This document shows positions 17,925 to 27,545 of a stretch of DNA of 64,000 bases, piece after piece. The translations under genes were made by a program, and so were the position numbers. This DNA is from Flavobacterium sp. N502536. GTDB taxonomy: Bacteria; Bacteroidota; Bacteroidia; Flavobacteriales; Flavobacteriaceae. The stretch covers positions 4,402,001 through 4,466,000 of the forward strand of contig NZ_CP110011.1 in the NCBI RefSeq assembly GCF_025947345.1. The letters are read 5' to 3'. Under the pieces are notes generated by a model that saw only the letters and a list, made by a program, of their open reading frames with translations, was not told the DNA's origin and did not search any database. Position 1 is the first letter of the stretch. Each line of letters starts with the position of its first letter.

Positions 17925-20060
17925 TTATTTCCAAATAATCGCCTGAGCCGGTTGTAATGGGTTTTGCCCCACTAGTACTTTGCTTCCCTGAGGAATAGGC
18001 AATTGGATTGGTTCATTGGTATAATTTACACCTACATAAAAACCATCTCTCCATTCTACAAATACACCTTTTGGCAAATCATCAATCGTTACTTTGGCAC
18101 GTTCGTAAACCGATCTTACCACTTGTCTTTCTAAATCTCCGTCTTTACTTTCCGCTCCAATATAAGTTACGGTTCCTTTTCCTAATTTTCTGGTAATTGC
18201 TGCGGCTTTTCCTTTGTAAAACTGATCCGCATAAGTAGCCAAAACTTCTGTTCCTGGTTTCGGATCTAATACATCAGCCCAGGTATTCCACTTATAGGTA
18301 TTGTTTCCGGCATTTATCGTTCCGTTTACATCTGCAACAAGCATGTCAAAGAAATCTACATCAGCACCTATTAACGGCACAATCGGTGCGCTCCATTTGG
18401 CTTCAAAGAAATGGCCGTTTTTATCTTTCTGACCAGTTCGGCAGGACAAGATCAAATTACCACCGTTTTCTACATATTTAGTCCATTTATCCACCAGTTT
18501 CTGATCGATAAGCTGGTAAGCCGGAGCTACAATAAAAGGATAAGCAGAGAAATCGTCATCTTCAGTAATAAAATCCATTGGCGCAGCAGTCGATTTTACA
18601 GCAGATGTATAAGTATTTCTATGTCTCCACGTGCTCCAGAATTCCGTTTGTTTCTGATTTTCTAAATCCCAAAGATTTTCATGACTCCATAAAAAACCTG
18701 TTTTTCTTTTGGCAAGATCCGCCGGAAGTACTGCTTTTGGGTTGTATTCTTTTCGAAGCAGTTTCATGTCTTCGATGGATTGTACAAACTCTTTTCCACC
18801 TGTTGTCAGGGTTACACCATCCGTACCTACAATTCCGTCGTGATACATTTCGCTGCTTCCTAACGGATGTCTGTATCGGTACGTACAAGTAAACGAACAG
18901 CCACCACCGAAGGCCTGCGAGATCCACATATGAACCGTTCCCGGAAGTAATTGCGGATTTATACTTGCCCAGTTTACCTGTCCTGGCTGCATTTCCATAA
19001 CACCAGTTACCCCGTTTATGGATCTGTAATAATCATTGGCTTCTGATATTTTGTTTGGATGTCCCATTCTAAAATTCTGACCGCCCAATTGGTTTCTTCC
19101 GCTTACCGGATACATGGTATAGGTAGCAAAATCCATTTTATCAGTTCTTCTCGGATCAGCTCCATACACTACGTTGGTGTAATTGGTCGTAATCCATTGT
19201 TTCGGATCAACGTATTTTCGAAGTGTTTCAGCTTGTAAATTCAAGTATTCCGCCTGAGAATCTGCTGTAAATCTTTTGAAATCTAATATAGCATGTGGAC
19301 TTAGTTTGTCTTCAAAATAGATTTCGGCATTAGGAATCGCAATTTGCTCGAAGTTGTTGTAGCGAATGCTCCAAAAACTTCCGAGCCACTCGGCATTTAA
19401 TTTCTCGATCGTACCGTACTTCGCTTTTAGCCATTTCTGAAATCCTTTTTGTGCAGAGGGACTAAAGTCATCCGGAGCTCCCGGCTCGTTATCTACTTGC
19501 CAGCCCATAATGTTTTTATTCTTCCCGTATCTTTTTCCTAGTTCAGTAACTATTTTCTCTACAAATGCTCTGTACTTTTCATTCGATACCGATTGATTGG
19601 CTCTGTTGCCATGTTCCCTGCGGCGTCCGCTTGCATCAACCAGATAGATTTCAGGATATTTTTCACCCATCCATGCCGGTGGTGTTGGTGTTGGCGTACA
19701 AAGAATAACTTTTAAACCTTCTTTCTCTGCGATCGCAAGAGCATCATCGAGCCATTTGAAATCGTACTTTCCTTCTTCAGGCTCCATATATGTCCAGGCA
19801 AATTCGGCAAAATGAGTAAACTCGAATCCCAGTTTTTTAATGTTCTTTAAATCACGCTCCCATTGTTCTCTTGGCCATTGTTCTGGATAATAATAAACCC
19901 CAATCTGCATTAAATCGGGCTTCGAGAAAAAACGCTGCGGATCTTTTTTTTCTGTCGTCGTAGTTTTTTTCGTTTGAGCAAAAACAGGCGTCGAATTGCA
20001 ATTCGCAATAAGCAAGCCTGTTGCTACTATTTTTGTGAATGATATTTTGTGGTTGAACAT
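17925..20060 (-). CDS. GH42 beta-galactosidase, exported
   Basis: A 711-residue enzyme from the chosen start, with a signal peptide ending VFAQ. The GH42 (alpha/beta)8 domain runs from about residue 50: QIGVYYYPEQWP at its start, acid/base Glu192 in WQVDNEPG, and nucleophile Glu356 in GVMEMQPGQVNW. A trimerisation-like domain and a small C-terminal beta domain follow. The longer frame starts at 20087, but a TAnnTTTG element at 20085-20092 overlaps that codon, so 20060 is preferred. GH42 enzymes release beta-linked galactose, usually from small oligosaccharides. It lies between a GH63-like alpha-glucosidase gene and the kinase-phospho-lyase gene; removal of Gal-beta-O-hydroxylysine is the inferred role. 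Confidence 0.85.
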   Translation of the reverse strand: MFNHKISFTKIVATGLLIANCNSTPVFAQTKKTTTTEKKDPQRFFSKPDLMQIGVYYYPEQWPREQWERDLKNIKKLGFEFTHFAEFAWTYMEPEEGKYDFKWLDDALAIAEKEGLKVILCTPTPTPPAWMGEKYPEIYLVDASGRRREHGNRANQSVSNEKYRAFVEKIVTELGKRYGKNKNIMGWQVDNEPGAPDDFSPSAQKGFQKWLKAKYGTIEKLNAEWLGSFWSIRYNNFEQIAIPNAEIYFEDKLSPHAILDFKRFTADSQAEYLNLQAETLRKYVDPKQWITTNYTNVVYGADPRRTDKMDFATYTMYPVSGRNQLGGQNFRMGHPNKISEANDYYRSINGVTGVMEMQPGQVNWASINPQLLPGTVHMWISQAFGGGCSFTCTYRYRHPLGSSEMYHDGIVGTDGVTLTTGGKEFVQSIEDMKLLRKEYNPKAVLPADLAKRKTGFLWSHENLWDLENQKQTEFWSTWRHRNTYTSAVKSTAAPMDFITEDDDFSAYPFIVAPAYQLIDQKLVDKWTKYVENGGNLILSCRTGQKDKNGHFFEAKWSAPIVPLIGADVDFFDMLVADVNGTINAGNNTYKWNTWADVLDPKPGTEVLATYADQFYKGKAAAITRKLGKGTVTYIGAESKDGDLERQVVRSVYERAKVTIDDLPKGVFVEWRDGFYVGVNYTNEPIQLPIPQGSKVLVGQNPLQPAQAIIWK

Positions 20061-20084
20061 ACTTTGTACTATTGTTGTGTTAAT

Positions 20085-20092
20085 CAAATTTA
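20085..20092 (-). promoter_or_regulatory. -7 promoter element of the GH42 gene
   Basis: On the minus strand the sequence is TAAATTTG, a perfect TAnnTTTG. It places transcription start near 20078, inside the longest reading frame of the GH42 gene, and so supports the ATG at 20060. No clear -33 TTG is found. Confidence 0.5.
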
Positions 20093-20138
20093 GATAGTTA
20101 TTTTTAAGCTGTTGGATGTAATTTGCAAAATTTTATTA

Positions 20139-20249
20139 AACGCATAGAAACATAGATTTTATTCTTAAAAAGACATTCTCAAAAGAAACACATTTCTTTC
20201 ACATTGCTTAGCCTTTTCCTACCATTCTGAATCTTTGTTTCTATGTGTT
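20139..20249. repeat. Inverted repeat between the two glycosidase genes
   Basis: Arms of 20 bases (20139-20158 and 20230-20249) are complementary with two mismatches and contain the core TAGAAACA. They enclose about 70 bases and occupy most of the gap between the GH63-like and GH42 genes. Confidence 0.75.
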
Positions 20250-20277
20250 AAAATTTTATAAACAACAGCTTGTTTCA

Positions 20278-22284
20278 CTATTTATCTTCTAAAAGCAGCA
20301 TTAAATAATGAGAAGCCGACCAGCTAAAGTTGTAGGCTTCCAGTCCTTTTCCTGTAACTGGCTGATAATTTTCTCTGATAGAAGTTCCTTTGTCCAAAAC
20401 TCCTTCTGCATTATAAATCAGTTTGTGTGCCAGTTCATTGGCTTCCTTCGTGTATCCGTATTTTTCCAGTCCGTTTATCCCAAAATAACTTTGATCGAGC
20501 CAAACCGGCCCTCTCCAGTACCCATTATTCGGTTTAAACTTTGGATGATTGGCGGCCAATGTTGGTAACGGAACAAAGGTGTTGAATCTGGCGGTATCCA
20601 TCATGTTCTTTTTTGCCAATTGAACCTGCTCTGCAGTCGCTACTTCTGCCCAAATAGGCAAATATCCTTCACAACCCATTGCTTTTACTAAGGTTTTGCC
20701 ATCAATTGTCGTGTCGTAAAACCAACCCGTCGCAGCATCCCAAAACTGATTTTGAATTCTAACTTTCAAAGCGCTGCTTTCTTCCTTCCATTTCTTTGCT
20801 TCTTCCGTTAGTTTTAAAACTTCTGCCATCTTTTGCAAATAGTTTTTTTCGGCATACAAAAAGGAGTTTAAATCAACACTTTCCTGATCTAAGGAATAGG
20901 CTTTCTCTCCATTTTTAAGGATTTTACTATCATCAAAACGAACGGCATTGTCCATTCCGCTTTCCCATTTTGCGGCAATCACAGTTCCGTCGGTCGAACC
21001 AAATTCACATAAACCATCCTGATCGTGGTCGCGTTCTTTGTACCACCAGTTGTGATATGATTTTAACTTCGGATAGAATTCTTTTATAAAATTGGCATCT
21101 TTTGTTTTTTCATAAATTTTCCAGATTGCCCAAGCCGCAAGCGGTGCTTTGGTGTTTCGGTAGTTGTTTTCTTCAAGAAGATTATTTCTGTAAATACAAT
21201 CCGGAATAAAACCGTTTGGCTCCTGATAATCAAACAAAGCACGCATTTGATCTTTTGCCAGTTCCGAATTGTAATTGGCTACTGCAACGGCATGTTTCCA
21301 GCTGTCCCATGCCCAAAAGCCATGAAACCACTCGTAGTTGTAACTCGGAAAAAGACCTCCGTGTTTTAAACCTTCTGCTGCAATTCGGGTATTGTTTTGT
21401 AAAGTCAATGCCAGTTTGGCTACCAAATCAGAGTAAACGACGTCTTTGTAAATGTTTTTCTTTCTGGCAATTAATTGCGCCAATTGATTTTCTTTTTCTT
21501 TTTGTGTGTTGTTCAACAGTGTAGTGAATACTGTTTTGGCAATGTTTTCGTTCTCATTTTTCCAGGAGTACTGCGAAAAAATAAAGGTTTGTGAAACGAC
21601 TATTTCTTTGGTTTCATTTGGTTTTAGAACCAATTTCTCTGTTTGGACATTGTATCCCTGTTTGGTAATTTCAATTTGGGGAGTACTGTTCAAAAACTGA
21701 ATATACCCTGTTGCTGTACTTTTGGTCGAAACAATTTTTAATGTTTTACCTTCTTTTGACAGTTGTAAATCAGTTAAAAAAAGTGTGGAGCTGTATGAAG
21801 GAAAAAGTGTTATCGCTTTTCCTGATGTATTGGTAATGCTTGTTTTTTGTAAAGCTGAATGTCCTGATAAATACACCAACTGCTGTTTTACCGTTAGTTT
21901 ATCATTTTTAAACTCTTGTTCTAGATGGCTGTTGTAGCTGTTTTGACTCACCAGAGTGTTTTTCCACTCGATTACTTCTTTTTTGTTTTCATCCTGAAGC
22001 TGTAACGAAACAAACGAAGGACTTAACCAAACGCCATTTTGCTCCGTCATTAAAAATGGTCCCGAGAATCCCGCCTGAATGACTGAGGGCTCTAAAAATC
22101 CAAATGCAAACCACGCTCCTTTGTCTGAAAAGGCTAGTGATTTTCGGTCCGTGGCATTGGTTGGGTTTCCTTTATAGTTCAGACTGTTTTTACCCGATTC
22201 TAAGTTTGGATAGCTCTTTTGTGTCCAACCGGATTGTACTATAAAAAAGGAGGCAAGAATAAAAAGTATTTCCTTTTTGCTCAT
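20278..22284 (-). CDS. GH63-like (alpha/alpha)6 glycosidase, probable alpha-glucosidase
   Basis: A 668-residue exported enzyme (signal ends GWTQK). The N-terminal beta-sandwich spans about 25-250 and the (alpha/alpha)6 barrel about 280-668. Signature segments of the YgjK/GH63 group are EWFHGFWAWDSWKH (near 318), NWWYKERDHDQDGLCEFGS, KWESGMDN with candidate acid Asp445, NGYWRGPVWLDQSYF (from 587), and SIRENY with candidate base Glu638. GH63 enzymes are inverting alpha-glucosidases. As I recall, E. coli YgjK favours Glc-alpha-1,2/1,3-linked disaccharides including glucosyl-galactose. GH37 trehalase is the alternative relative, but its signatures are absent. It follows susD by 453 bases of repeats. 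A role in removing glucose from Glc-Gal units is inferred. Confidence 0.75.
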   Translation of the reverse strand: MSKKEILFILASFFIVQSGWTQKSYPNLESGKNSLNYKGNPTNATDRKSLAFSDKGAWFAFGFLEPSVIQAGFSGPFLMTEQNGVWLSPSFVSLQLQDENKKEVIEWKNTLVSQNSYNSHLEQEFKNDKLTVKQQLVYLSGHSALQKTSITNTSGKAITLFPSYSSTLFLTDLQLSKEGKTLKIVSTKSTATGYIQFLNSTPQIEITKQGYNVQTEKLVLKPNETKEIVVSQTFIFSQYSWKNENENIAKTVFTTLLNNTQKEKENQLAQLIARKKNIYKDVVYSDLVAKLALTLQNNTRIAAEGLKHGGLFPSYNYEWFHGFWAWDSWKHAVAVANYNSELAKDQMRALFDYQEPNGFIPDCIYRNNLLEENNYRNTKAPLAAWAIWKIYEKTKDANFIKEFYPKLKSYHNWWYKERDHDQDGLCEFGSTDGTVIAAKWESGMDNAVRFDDSKILKNGEKAYSLDQESVDLNSFLYAEKNYLQKMAEVLKLTEEAKKWKEESSALKVRIQNQFWDAATGWFYDTTIDGKTLVKAMGCEGYLPIWAEVATAEQVQLAKKNMMDTARFNTFVPLPTLAANHPKFKPNNGYWRGPVWLDQSYFGINGLEKYGYTKEANELAHKLIYNAEGVLDKGTSIRENYQPVTGKGLEAYNFSWSASHYLMLLLEDK

Positions 22285-22378
22285 GTTGTTTTGTTTTTAT
22301 GGTGTGTTTTTTAATTAGATAATGTAGTAAATCTTTCTTTAACTTAAGTATTTTGCTTTAGATTTAGGGGCTTTTTTT

Positions 22379-22599
22379 TAATCCTTTAATCTGCGGCTTT
22401 ATTACAGTATCTATTTAATCTTTGCGTTCAATATTCTCCCGCAGATTGAGCAGATTGAGCAGATTTTTTCTAATCTTTCTAATCCCTATAATCTGTGGCT
22501 GTATTTCAGTAACTACTTAAGCTTTGCGTTCAATATTCTCCCGCAGATTGGGCAGATTTTTTCTAATCATTCTAATCCTTTAATCTGTGGCTTTATTTT
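22379..22599. repeat. Tandem intergenic repeat, 2.3 units
   Basis: Two diverged units of about 93-101 bases (22379-22479 and 22480-22572) plus a partial third (22573-22599) each begin TAATCC and contain AATCTG(C/T)GGCT. The two full units also share TTTGCGTTCAATATTCTCCC followed by a GCAGATT run. Unit 1 has an internal 9-bp duplication of GAGCAGATT. It occupies most of the 453-base gap between susD and the GH63-like gene, which otherwise holds only the hairpin at 22654. Confidence 0.8.
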
Positions 22600-22653
22600 G
22601 GCGTGTAGTTAATTTCTTCTAAATATGTGAGGCTTCTGGATATAAAAATTAAA

Positions 22654-22682
22654 CCTACAAGGTCCGAAAAAGACCTCGTAGG
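22654..22682 (-). terminator. Probable terminator after susD
   Basis: An 11-bp stem with one mismatch (22654-22664 with 22672-22682) and a 7-base loop is followed on the minus strand by a T-rich run. It lies about 56 bases beyond the susD stop and belongs to a palindrome family (CCTACAAGGT type) similar to the hairpins near 38511. Confidence 0.7.
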
Positions 22683-22737
22683 ATTAAAATCTCTATTGAA
22701 AATCAATTTTTAGGAATTGACCTCTTTGCTTAAATAA

Positions 22738-24237
22738 TTAATTCGCTTGTAATTCCGTTAAAGGAATTGGGTAAAAGCTGTTTTTTGCTGTATCAAAACC
22801 AGTGCGTCCCACTGCATCGAGTGCTGCTTTAGTTTTTCCCCAACGACGTAAATCATAAAAACGATAGTTTTCTAATGGGAATTCTATAATTCTTTCGTGT
22901 TCAATCTGCGCTTTAACAGCTGCTGCAGTTGTTCCGGTCATGGCTGGCATATCGGCTCTTTCGCGAACTTTGTTGATGTACGGAATAGCTTCTCCGGTAC
23001 GTCCCAACTCATTCAATGCCTCGGCTTGCATCAACAATACATTCGCATATCTCATCAAAGGAATGTTGATCGCTGTAAATTCCTGATTCATCTTTTCCTG
23101 AGTATTTGGAATGTATCTGCGATACACCGGTTTGTCAGTACCTTCAAATTTTTCATCATAAGTAGCGCCTAATACCATTGGATTATTTGCATCATTAAAA
23201 TAAGGATCTTTAAAGAAAATTGTGCTGTACAAACGGGTATCATAATTTCCGGTAGTAGCAATTTTTCCTTCTTTTTTGAATTCGTTTATCAGCATTGCAC
23301 TCGGAAGAATCTCATCCCATCCGCCCAATTCTGCAGCCGCCATCCAATAGTGAAGGGCATTACGATAGAAAGCACCATTGGCAGTGGTTTCTGAAAATTG
23401 CAATTCAAAAATAGACTCCTTGCTGTTTTTTGTCGTTCCGTCAAACATAGAAACATAATCTTTAACTAACTCATACCCCTGTACTTTGTTCAGTGCAGTA
23501 AGTGCTTCGGTTAAGAAGCTTTGTTTTTGAGCTGTTTCTTCGTACGCTCGGGTTAAATAAGCAAAACCAAGGTAACTATTTGCTGCACCACTTGTCGCAC
23601 GTCCTGTTTTATCTGTAGATTGTTTTGCAGGCAATATATCTGCAACCGCTTTAAATTCTTTTGTGATAAAATCCCACGCTTCAGCACGTGTAGAAAGCGG
23701 AATGTTCAAATCGCCTTCTTTGGTTACATATTTATCTCTAACATAAATTTTTTCCCAGTTCAAAAGCAATTTCATATGGTAATAAGCGCGTAAAAAACGA
23801 GCCTCGGCTTCAATTTGTTTGCGATCCCCATCTGTTAATTTAGAACCCGGAACCTGTGGTAATTTATCAATAACCTGATTGGCATTACTGATTCCTCTGT
23901 AATTAATTCTCCAATAACTGGTAAACTGGCTGTTTCCATTGGTATAAGTAAAAGTCGAAAGTTCTACCCAGTTTTGGTAATTCAAAGCATCGCTTCCTAG
24001 TTCGTTTATATCTTCACGGTATGCTTCTACCGGCCATTTTATCTCGGCAAAAGACCATTCGTTAGTGGCGCATTCAAGCTGTCCGTAAGTTGCCGCCAAA
24101 GCAGATTCGGCATCAGCCTTATTTCTCCAGAAATTCTCTGAGGTAAGTTCGTCCGGAGATTGTTGCTCCAGATAATCACTACAACTTGTAATGGTCAACA
24201 GACCTATAGTGGATAATAATAAAAATATCTTTTTCAT
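22738..24237 (-). CDS. SusD/RagB-family nutrient-binding lipoprotein
   Basis: A 499-residue lipoprotein (lipobox TITSCS) of the SusD/RagB family. Helical repeats include ESALAATYGQLE near the start, FLRAYYHMKLLLNWEKI, PLMRYANVLLMQAEALNELG, and a C-terminal LENYRFYDLRRWGK motif ending in FYPIPLTELQAN. SusD proteins form the lid of the SusC transporter and bind glycan or peptide ligands at the surface. It follows susC by 24 bases, so the two are one operon. No SusR, hybrid two-component or sigma/anti-sigma regulator lies beside the pair. Confidence 0.93.
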   Translation of the reverse strand: MKKIFLLLSTIGLLTITSCSDYLEQQSPDELTSENFWRNKADAESALAATYGQLECATNEWSFAEIKWPVEAYREDINELGSDALNYQNWVELSTFTYTNGNSQFTSYWRINYRGISNANQVIDKLPQVPGSKLTDGDRKQIEAEARFLRAYYHMKLLLNWEKIYVRDKYVTKEGDLNIPLSTRAEAWDFITKEFKAVADILPAKQSTDKTGRATSGAANSYLGFAYLTRAYEETAQKQSFLTEALTALNKVQGYELVKDYVSMFDGTTKNSKESIFELQFSETTANGAFYRNALHYWMAAAELGGWDEILPSAMLINEFKKEGKIATTGNYDTRLYSTIFFKDPYFNDANNPMVLGATYDEKFEGTDKPVYRRYIPNTQEKMNQEFTAINIPLMRYANVLLMQAEALNELGRTGEAIPYINKVRERADMPAMTGTTAAAVKAQIEHERIIEFPLENYRFYDLRRWGKTKAALDAVGRTGFDTAKNSFYPIPLTELQAN

Positions 24238-24261
24238 GATGGTGTCTTTTATAAAATAGAA

Positions 24262-27200
24262 TTAAAATATATACTGAATACCCGATACAAACGATCTTGT
24301 AAATGGATACACAAAACGATCAACGCCAGTATTAAGCACAGAAGCACGTGAAAACTCAGGATCAATACCAGAATAATCGGTGATCGTAAATAAATTCTCT
24401 ACACTCACATAAAATCTAAGTTTGTCCATTTTTGCTTTGCCTAACATACTGCTTGGGATCGTATATCCTAATTGCAATTGACGCATTCTTATAAAATTTC
24501 CATTTTCCAGAAAACGATCTGACTCACGGCTGTTTCCATTAGGATCCTGCAATACGGCTCTTGGAATATCGCTGCGGTTATCCGGTGTCCATGAATTTAA
24601 AGTTGAAACCAGCATATTGGTTCCTGAGTTCATAGACTCATAAAAATAACGGTTTCCGTTGTACAATTTATTCCCCCAACCGCTTCCAATCAAAGCTGAG
24701 AAATCAAAGCCTTTATAGCTTGCTCCTAAAGTAAGGTTCACTTCTACTTTTGGTAATCCGGTTCCGGAGTACGCCTTATCTTTATCATCAATAACACCAT
24801 CATCATTTAAATCTTTAAAACGAATATCTCCCGGCTGAGCATTTGGCTGTAATAAAACACCATTTTTATTATGAGCTGCTACCTCTTGAGTACTTTGGAA
24901 AATACCATCCGTTTTGTAAAGATAGAATCCACTAATAGGGCTTCCTACACGTGCCTGAGTTGGAAAATGCTCGTCTCCGAATTTTAATCCTTCTCCATAA
25001 ATAGTCTGTCCTTCGTTGGCTAGTGCTATTACTTTGTTTTTAAGTGTCGTAAAGTTTAAACCTGCATTGTATTTGAATTCATTAACCTGATCGCGGTAAT
25101 TTACCTCAAACTCAAATCCGCTGTTACTAATTTTACCTACGTTCAAAATTGGATCATCAACTCCGGCAGATGGAGCCAGTCTTTTTGTAATTAATAATTT
25201 GTCGGTCACATTGTGGTAGTAGTTCATCGAACCGCTAATTTTTCCTTTTAAAAGGGTATAATCGATACCAATATTTTTAGAATCTGTAGTTTCCCATTGT
25301 AGGTTTCTGTTTTCTAAAGCTTTTGCAATGCTTCCAGGCCAAGGGTTGCTTCCTATTCCTTGTACATAACCTGAACCCAAGCTATTACCGGTATTAATCA
25401 GTGTATTTGCAGAGTAATATCCTAAAGCTGCCTCATTACCCAATTGTCCCCAGCTCGCACGTAGTTTCAACGTAGAAATAAAAATATCTTTCGGGAAAAA
25501 ATCTTCTTGTTCTATTTTCCATCCTAATGCAATAGACGGGAAAGTTCCCCAACGGCTGTCTTTTCCAAACTTAGAAGAACCGTCTCTTCTAACCGTCATT
25601 TGCAACAAATAGCGATCGTTGTAAGAGTAGTTTAATCTGCTGAAAAAAGAAACACGATTGTACTGAAATTTTGATCCGTCGGCAGTATATGTTCCACCTC
25701 TTCCGGCACCAATAGTTTCAAATCCCGGATCAAGAAATCCTGATGGACGGTCTATAGAAACCAATTGTCCATTTTCTACTGTATAATCGGTTGTTTTACC
25801 TTCTACAATTACCTCGTTCCAGTTAGAGGCCTGACTGTTAAAAGTGTTACCAATCATTAAACCAAAAACATGTTTCCCAAAAGTTTTATCAATTGTGATA
25901 ATGTTGTCTAAGATTTGCTCGTTCCAGGTTGTTCTCAACTCCCTTTGCAACGGATATAAATGTACCTCTTTTGGATTAGCAATGTATGGAGGAAAATGCT
26001 CCATTTGCTGATTGTTCTTCACACGGTAAGAATACGCTAATTTATATTTTAACCAAGGCGCAATATTAGCAGTTGCCGCAATATTGGCTGTAATATCCTG
26101 TCCTACATCATTGCTTTTCTTAAAATGTTCCTCAGCAACCGGATTTGTTCCGGCAGGCAGACCATTTTTGCTGGTTAATCCATAACCGTATTCTTCATTA
26201 TCGTCATAAACCGGAACCAAAGGTGACATGGTGTATACCTCTCTCAATTGGAAGTTAGGCAATGCATTTTGTGTTCCGATATAGGCCATTTTTCCGTCTA
26301 TATCAAAAATAGATTTTTTAAAACTTACTCTTGCACTAGCTGTTTGAGAACCAAATTGATTGTCAATTACAATTCCTTTTTGTTTTACGAAGTTACCATA
26401 CAAAGCAAATTTAAAATCGCCTTGTCTTCCCTGAATTCCCAAACCGTAGTTTTGTGTAAATCCGGAACGGAAAACCTGATCCTGCCAATCTGTATTGATG
26501 TCAGACGGAGCATTTATATATGCCGGAAGTGCCTTTGGCGAAGTCGCATATTTATTGTACTCATCGTACATTCTTTTGTGAACGGTACGATATCCGTCAG
26601 CATCTAATAAATCTAATGTTTTAGATGGATTTGTGATGCTTAAAAAAGAGCTGAAATCTACTTTTACACCTTCTTTTTGTCCGTTTTTAGTCGTTACGAT
26701 AATTACACCATTCGCAGCAACAGATCCGTAAATTGCAGCTGCAGCACCATCTTTCAACACCTCCATTGATTCAATATTGGTTGGATTTATGGTATTAATA
26801 GATCCTTGAAAACCGTCAATAATATACAGTGGTTCTGTAGCTCCAAAGGTATTTACCCCACGAATTTTTACGCTTACACCAGCTCCTGCCACACCACCGC
26901 TTTTTTGCACGTTTACCCCTGCGACTAAGCCCTGAAGTGCTTCGGCCGGGCTCGTGGTAGCTCTGGTTTCGAGGCTCTCTTTTTTAACCGTAGAAATAGC
27001 TCCTGTTACGTTACTTTTTTTCTGAGAACCATAACCAATGACCACTACTTCATTCAGTTTATTGGTTTCTTCCTGCATGCTAACTGAAAGTTCAGCGCGG
27101 TTATTTACAGCCTCGCTTTTCTCAATAAATCCCATGTATGAAAAGACAATAACCGGATTGACAAGGCTTGATGAATATACTAAGGTATAATTTCCGTCAA

Positions 27201-27393
27201 TATCAGTTGCAGCATTGTATTTAGAGTCTTTAATAGAAATACTCACACCCGGCAATGTATTGTTTTTGTCATCAGTGACTTTTCCAGAAATGGTCTTTTG
27301 TGCCTGATTTGCTTGCGCAAAGTTGATGTTTGGCAACCACAAGCATAACAGTAAAGGAATAAAATTTAATTTCCTAATGAGTAGTTTTTTCAT
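24262..27393 (-). CDS. SusC/RagA-family TonB-dependent transporter
   Basis: A 1043-residue outer-membrane receptor. The signal peptide ends NFAQA. A carboxypeptidase-regulatory-like domain (about 32-110, with GKVTDDKNNTLPGVSISIK) is followed by a TonB-interaction segment (LNEVVVIGYGSQKK), a plug (about 125-240, with the SusC-type NPTNIESMEVLKDGAAAAIYG), and the 22-strand barrel ending in FVSGIQYIF. It imports ligands held by SusD using TonB energy. The absence of an extra N-terminal signalling domain means it is not an anti-sigma-coupled receptor. The genes on both sides encode glycosidases and hydroxylysine or aminoadipate enzymes, so a glycosylated amino acid or peptide is a reasonable cargo. 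Confidence 0.93.
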   Translation of the reverse strand: MKKLLIRKLNFIPLLLCLWLPNINFAQANQAQKTISGKVTDDKNNTLPGVSISIKDSKYNAATDIDGNYTLVYSSSLVNPVIVFSYMGFIEKSEAVNNRAELSVSMQEETNKLNEVVVIGYGSQKKSNVTGAISTVKKESLETRATTSPAEALQGLVAGVNVQKSGGVAGAGVSVKIRGVNTFGATEPLYIIDGFQGSINTINPTNIESMEVLKDGAAAAIYGSVAANGVIIVTTKNGQKEGVKVDFSSFLSITNPSKTLDLLDADGYRTVHKRMYDEYNKYATSPKALPAYINAPSDINTDWQDQVFRSGFTQNYGLGIQGRQGDFKFALYGNFVKQKGIVIDNQFGSQTASARVSFKKSIFDIDGKMAYIGTQNALPNFQLREVYTMSPLVPVYDDNEEYGYGLTSKNGLPAGTNPVAEEHFKKSNDVGQDITANIAATANIAPWLKYKLAYSYRVKNNQQMEHFPPYIANPKEVHLYPLQRELRTTWNEQILDNIITIDKTFGKHVFGLMIGNTFNSQASNWNEVIVEGKTTDYTVENGQLVSIDRPSGFLDPGFETIGAGRGGTYTADGSKFQYNRVSFFSRLNYSYNDRYLLQMTVRRDGSSKFGKDSRWGTFPSIALGWKIEQEDFFPKDIFISTLKLRASWGQLGNEAALGYYSANTLINTGNSLGSGYVQGIGSNPWPGSIAKALENRNLQWETTDSKNIGIDYTLLKGKISGSMNYYHNVTDKLLITKRLAPSAGVDDPILNVGKISNSGFEFEVNYRDQVNEFKYNAGLNFTTLKNKVIALANEGQTIYGEGLKFGDEHFPTQARVGSPISGFYLYKTDGIFQSTQEVAAHNKNGVLLQPNAQPGDIRFKDLNDDGVIDDKDKAYSGTGLPKVEVNLTLGASYKGFDFSALIGSGWGNKLYNGNRYFYESMNSGTNMLVSTLNSWTPDNRSDIPRAVLQDPNGNSRESDRFLENGNFIRMRQLQLGYTIPSSMLGKAKMDKLRFYVSVENLFTITDYSGIDPEFSRASVLNTGVDRFVYPFTRSFVSGIQYIF

Positions 27394-27459
27394 TTTGGTA
27401 ATGGTTTTGGTTAATTAAAATTTCGTTTTTTGTTTTTTTTATTTGTAAGCGGGCACCTT

Positions 27460-27489
27460 ATAAGACAGCCTTTTGCAAAACTGTCTTAT
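27460..27489. repeat. Palindrome between the dehydrogenase and susC genes
   Basis: A 9-bp perfect stem (27460-27468 with 27481-27489) encloses a self-complementary TTTTGCAAAA. No T run follows on either strand, so it is either a weak attenuator or a protein-binding site upstream of susC. Confidence 0.5.
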
Positions 27490-27545
27490 TCAATGCAGTA
27501 TTCTCTTGATTGTGATTTTAGTATAGGCTTTAGTTCTAACTCGGC

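Noticed and set aside
27460..27489. Terminator after the antiquitin gene
   Set aside because: The stem is good but no T run follows on either strand; listed only as a palindrome.
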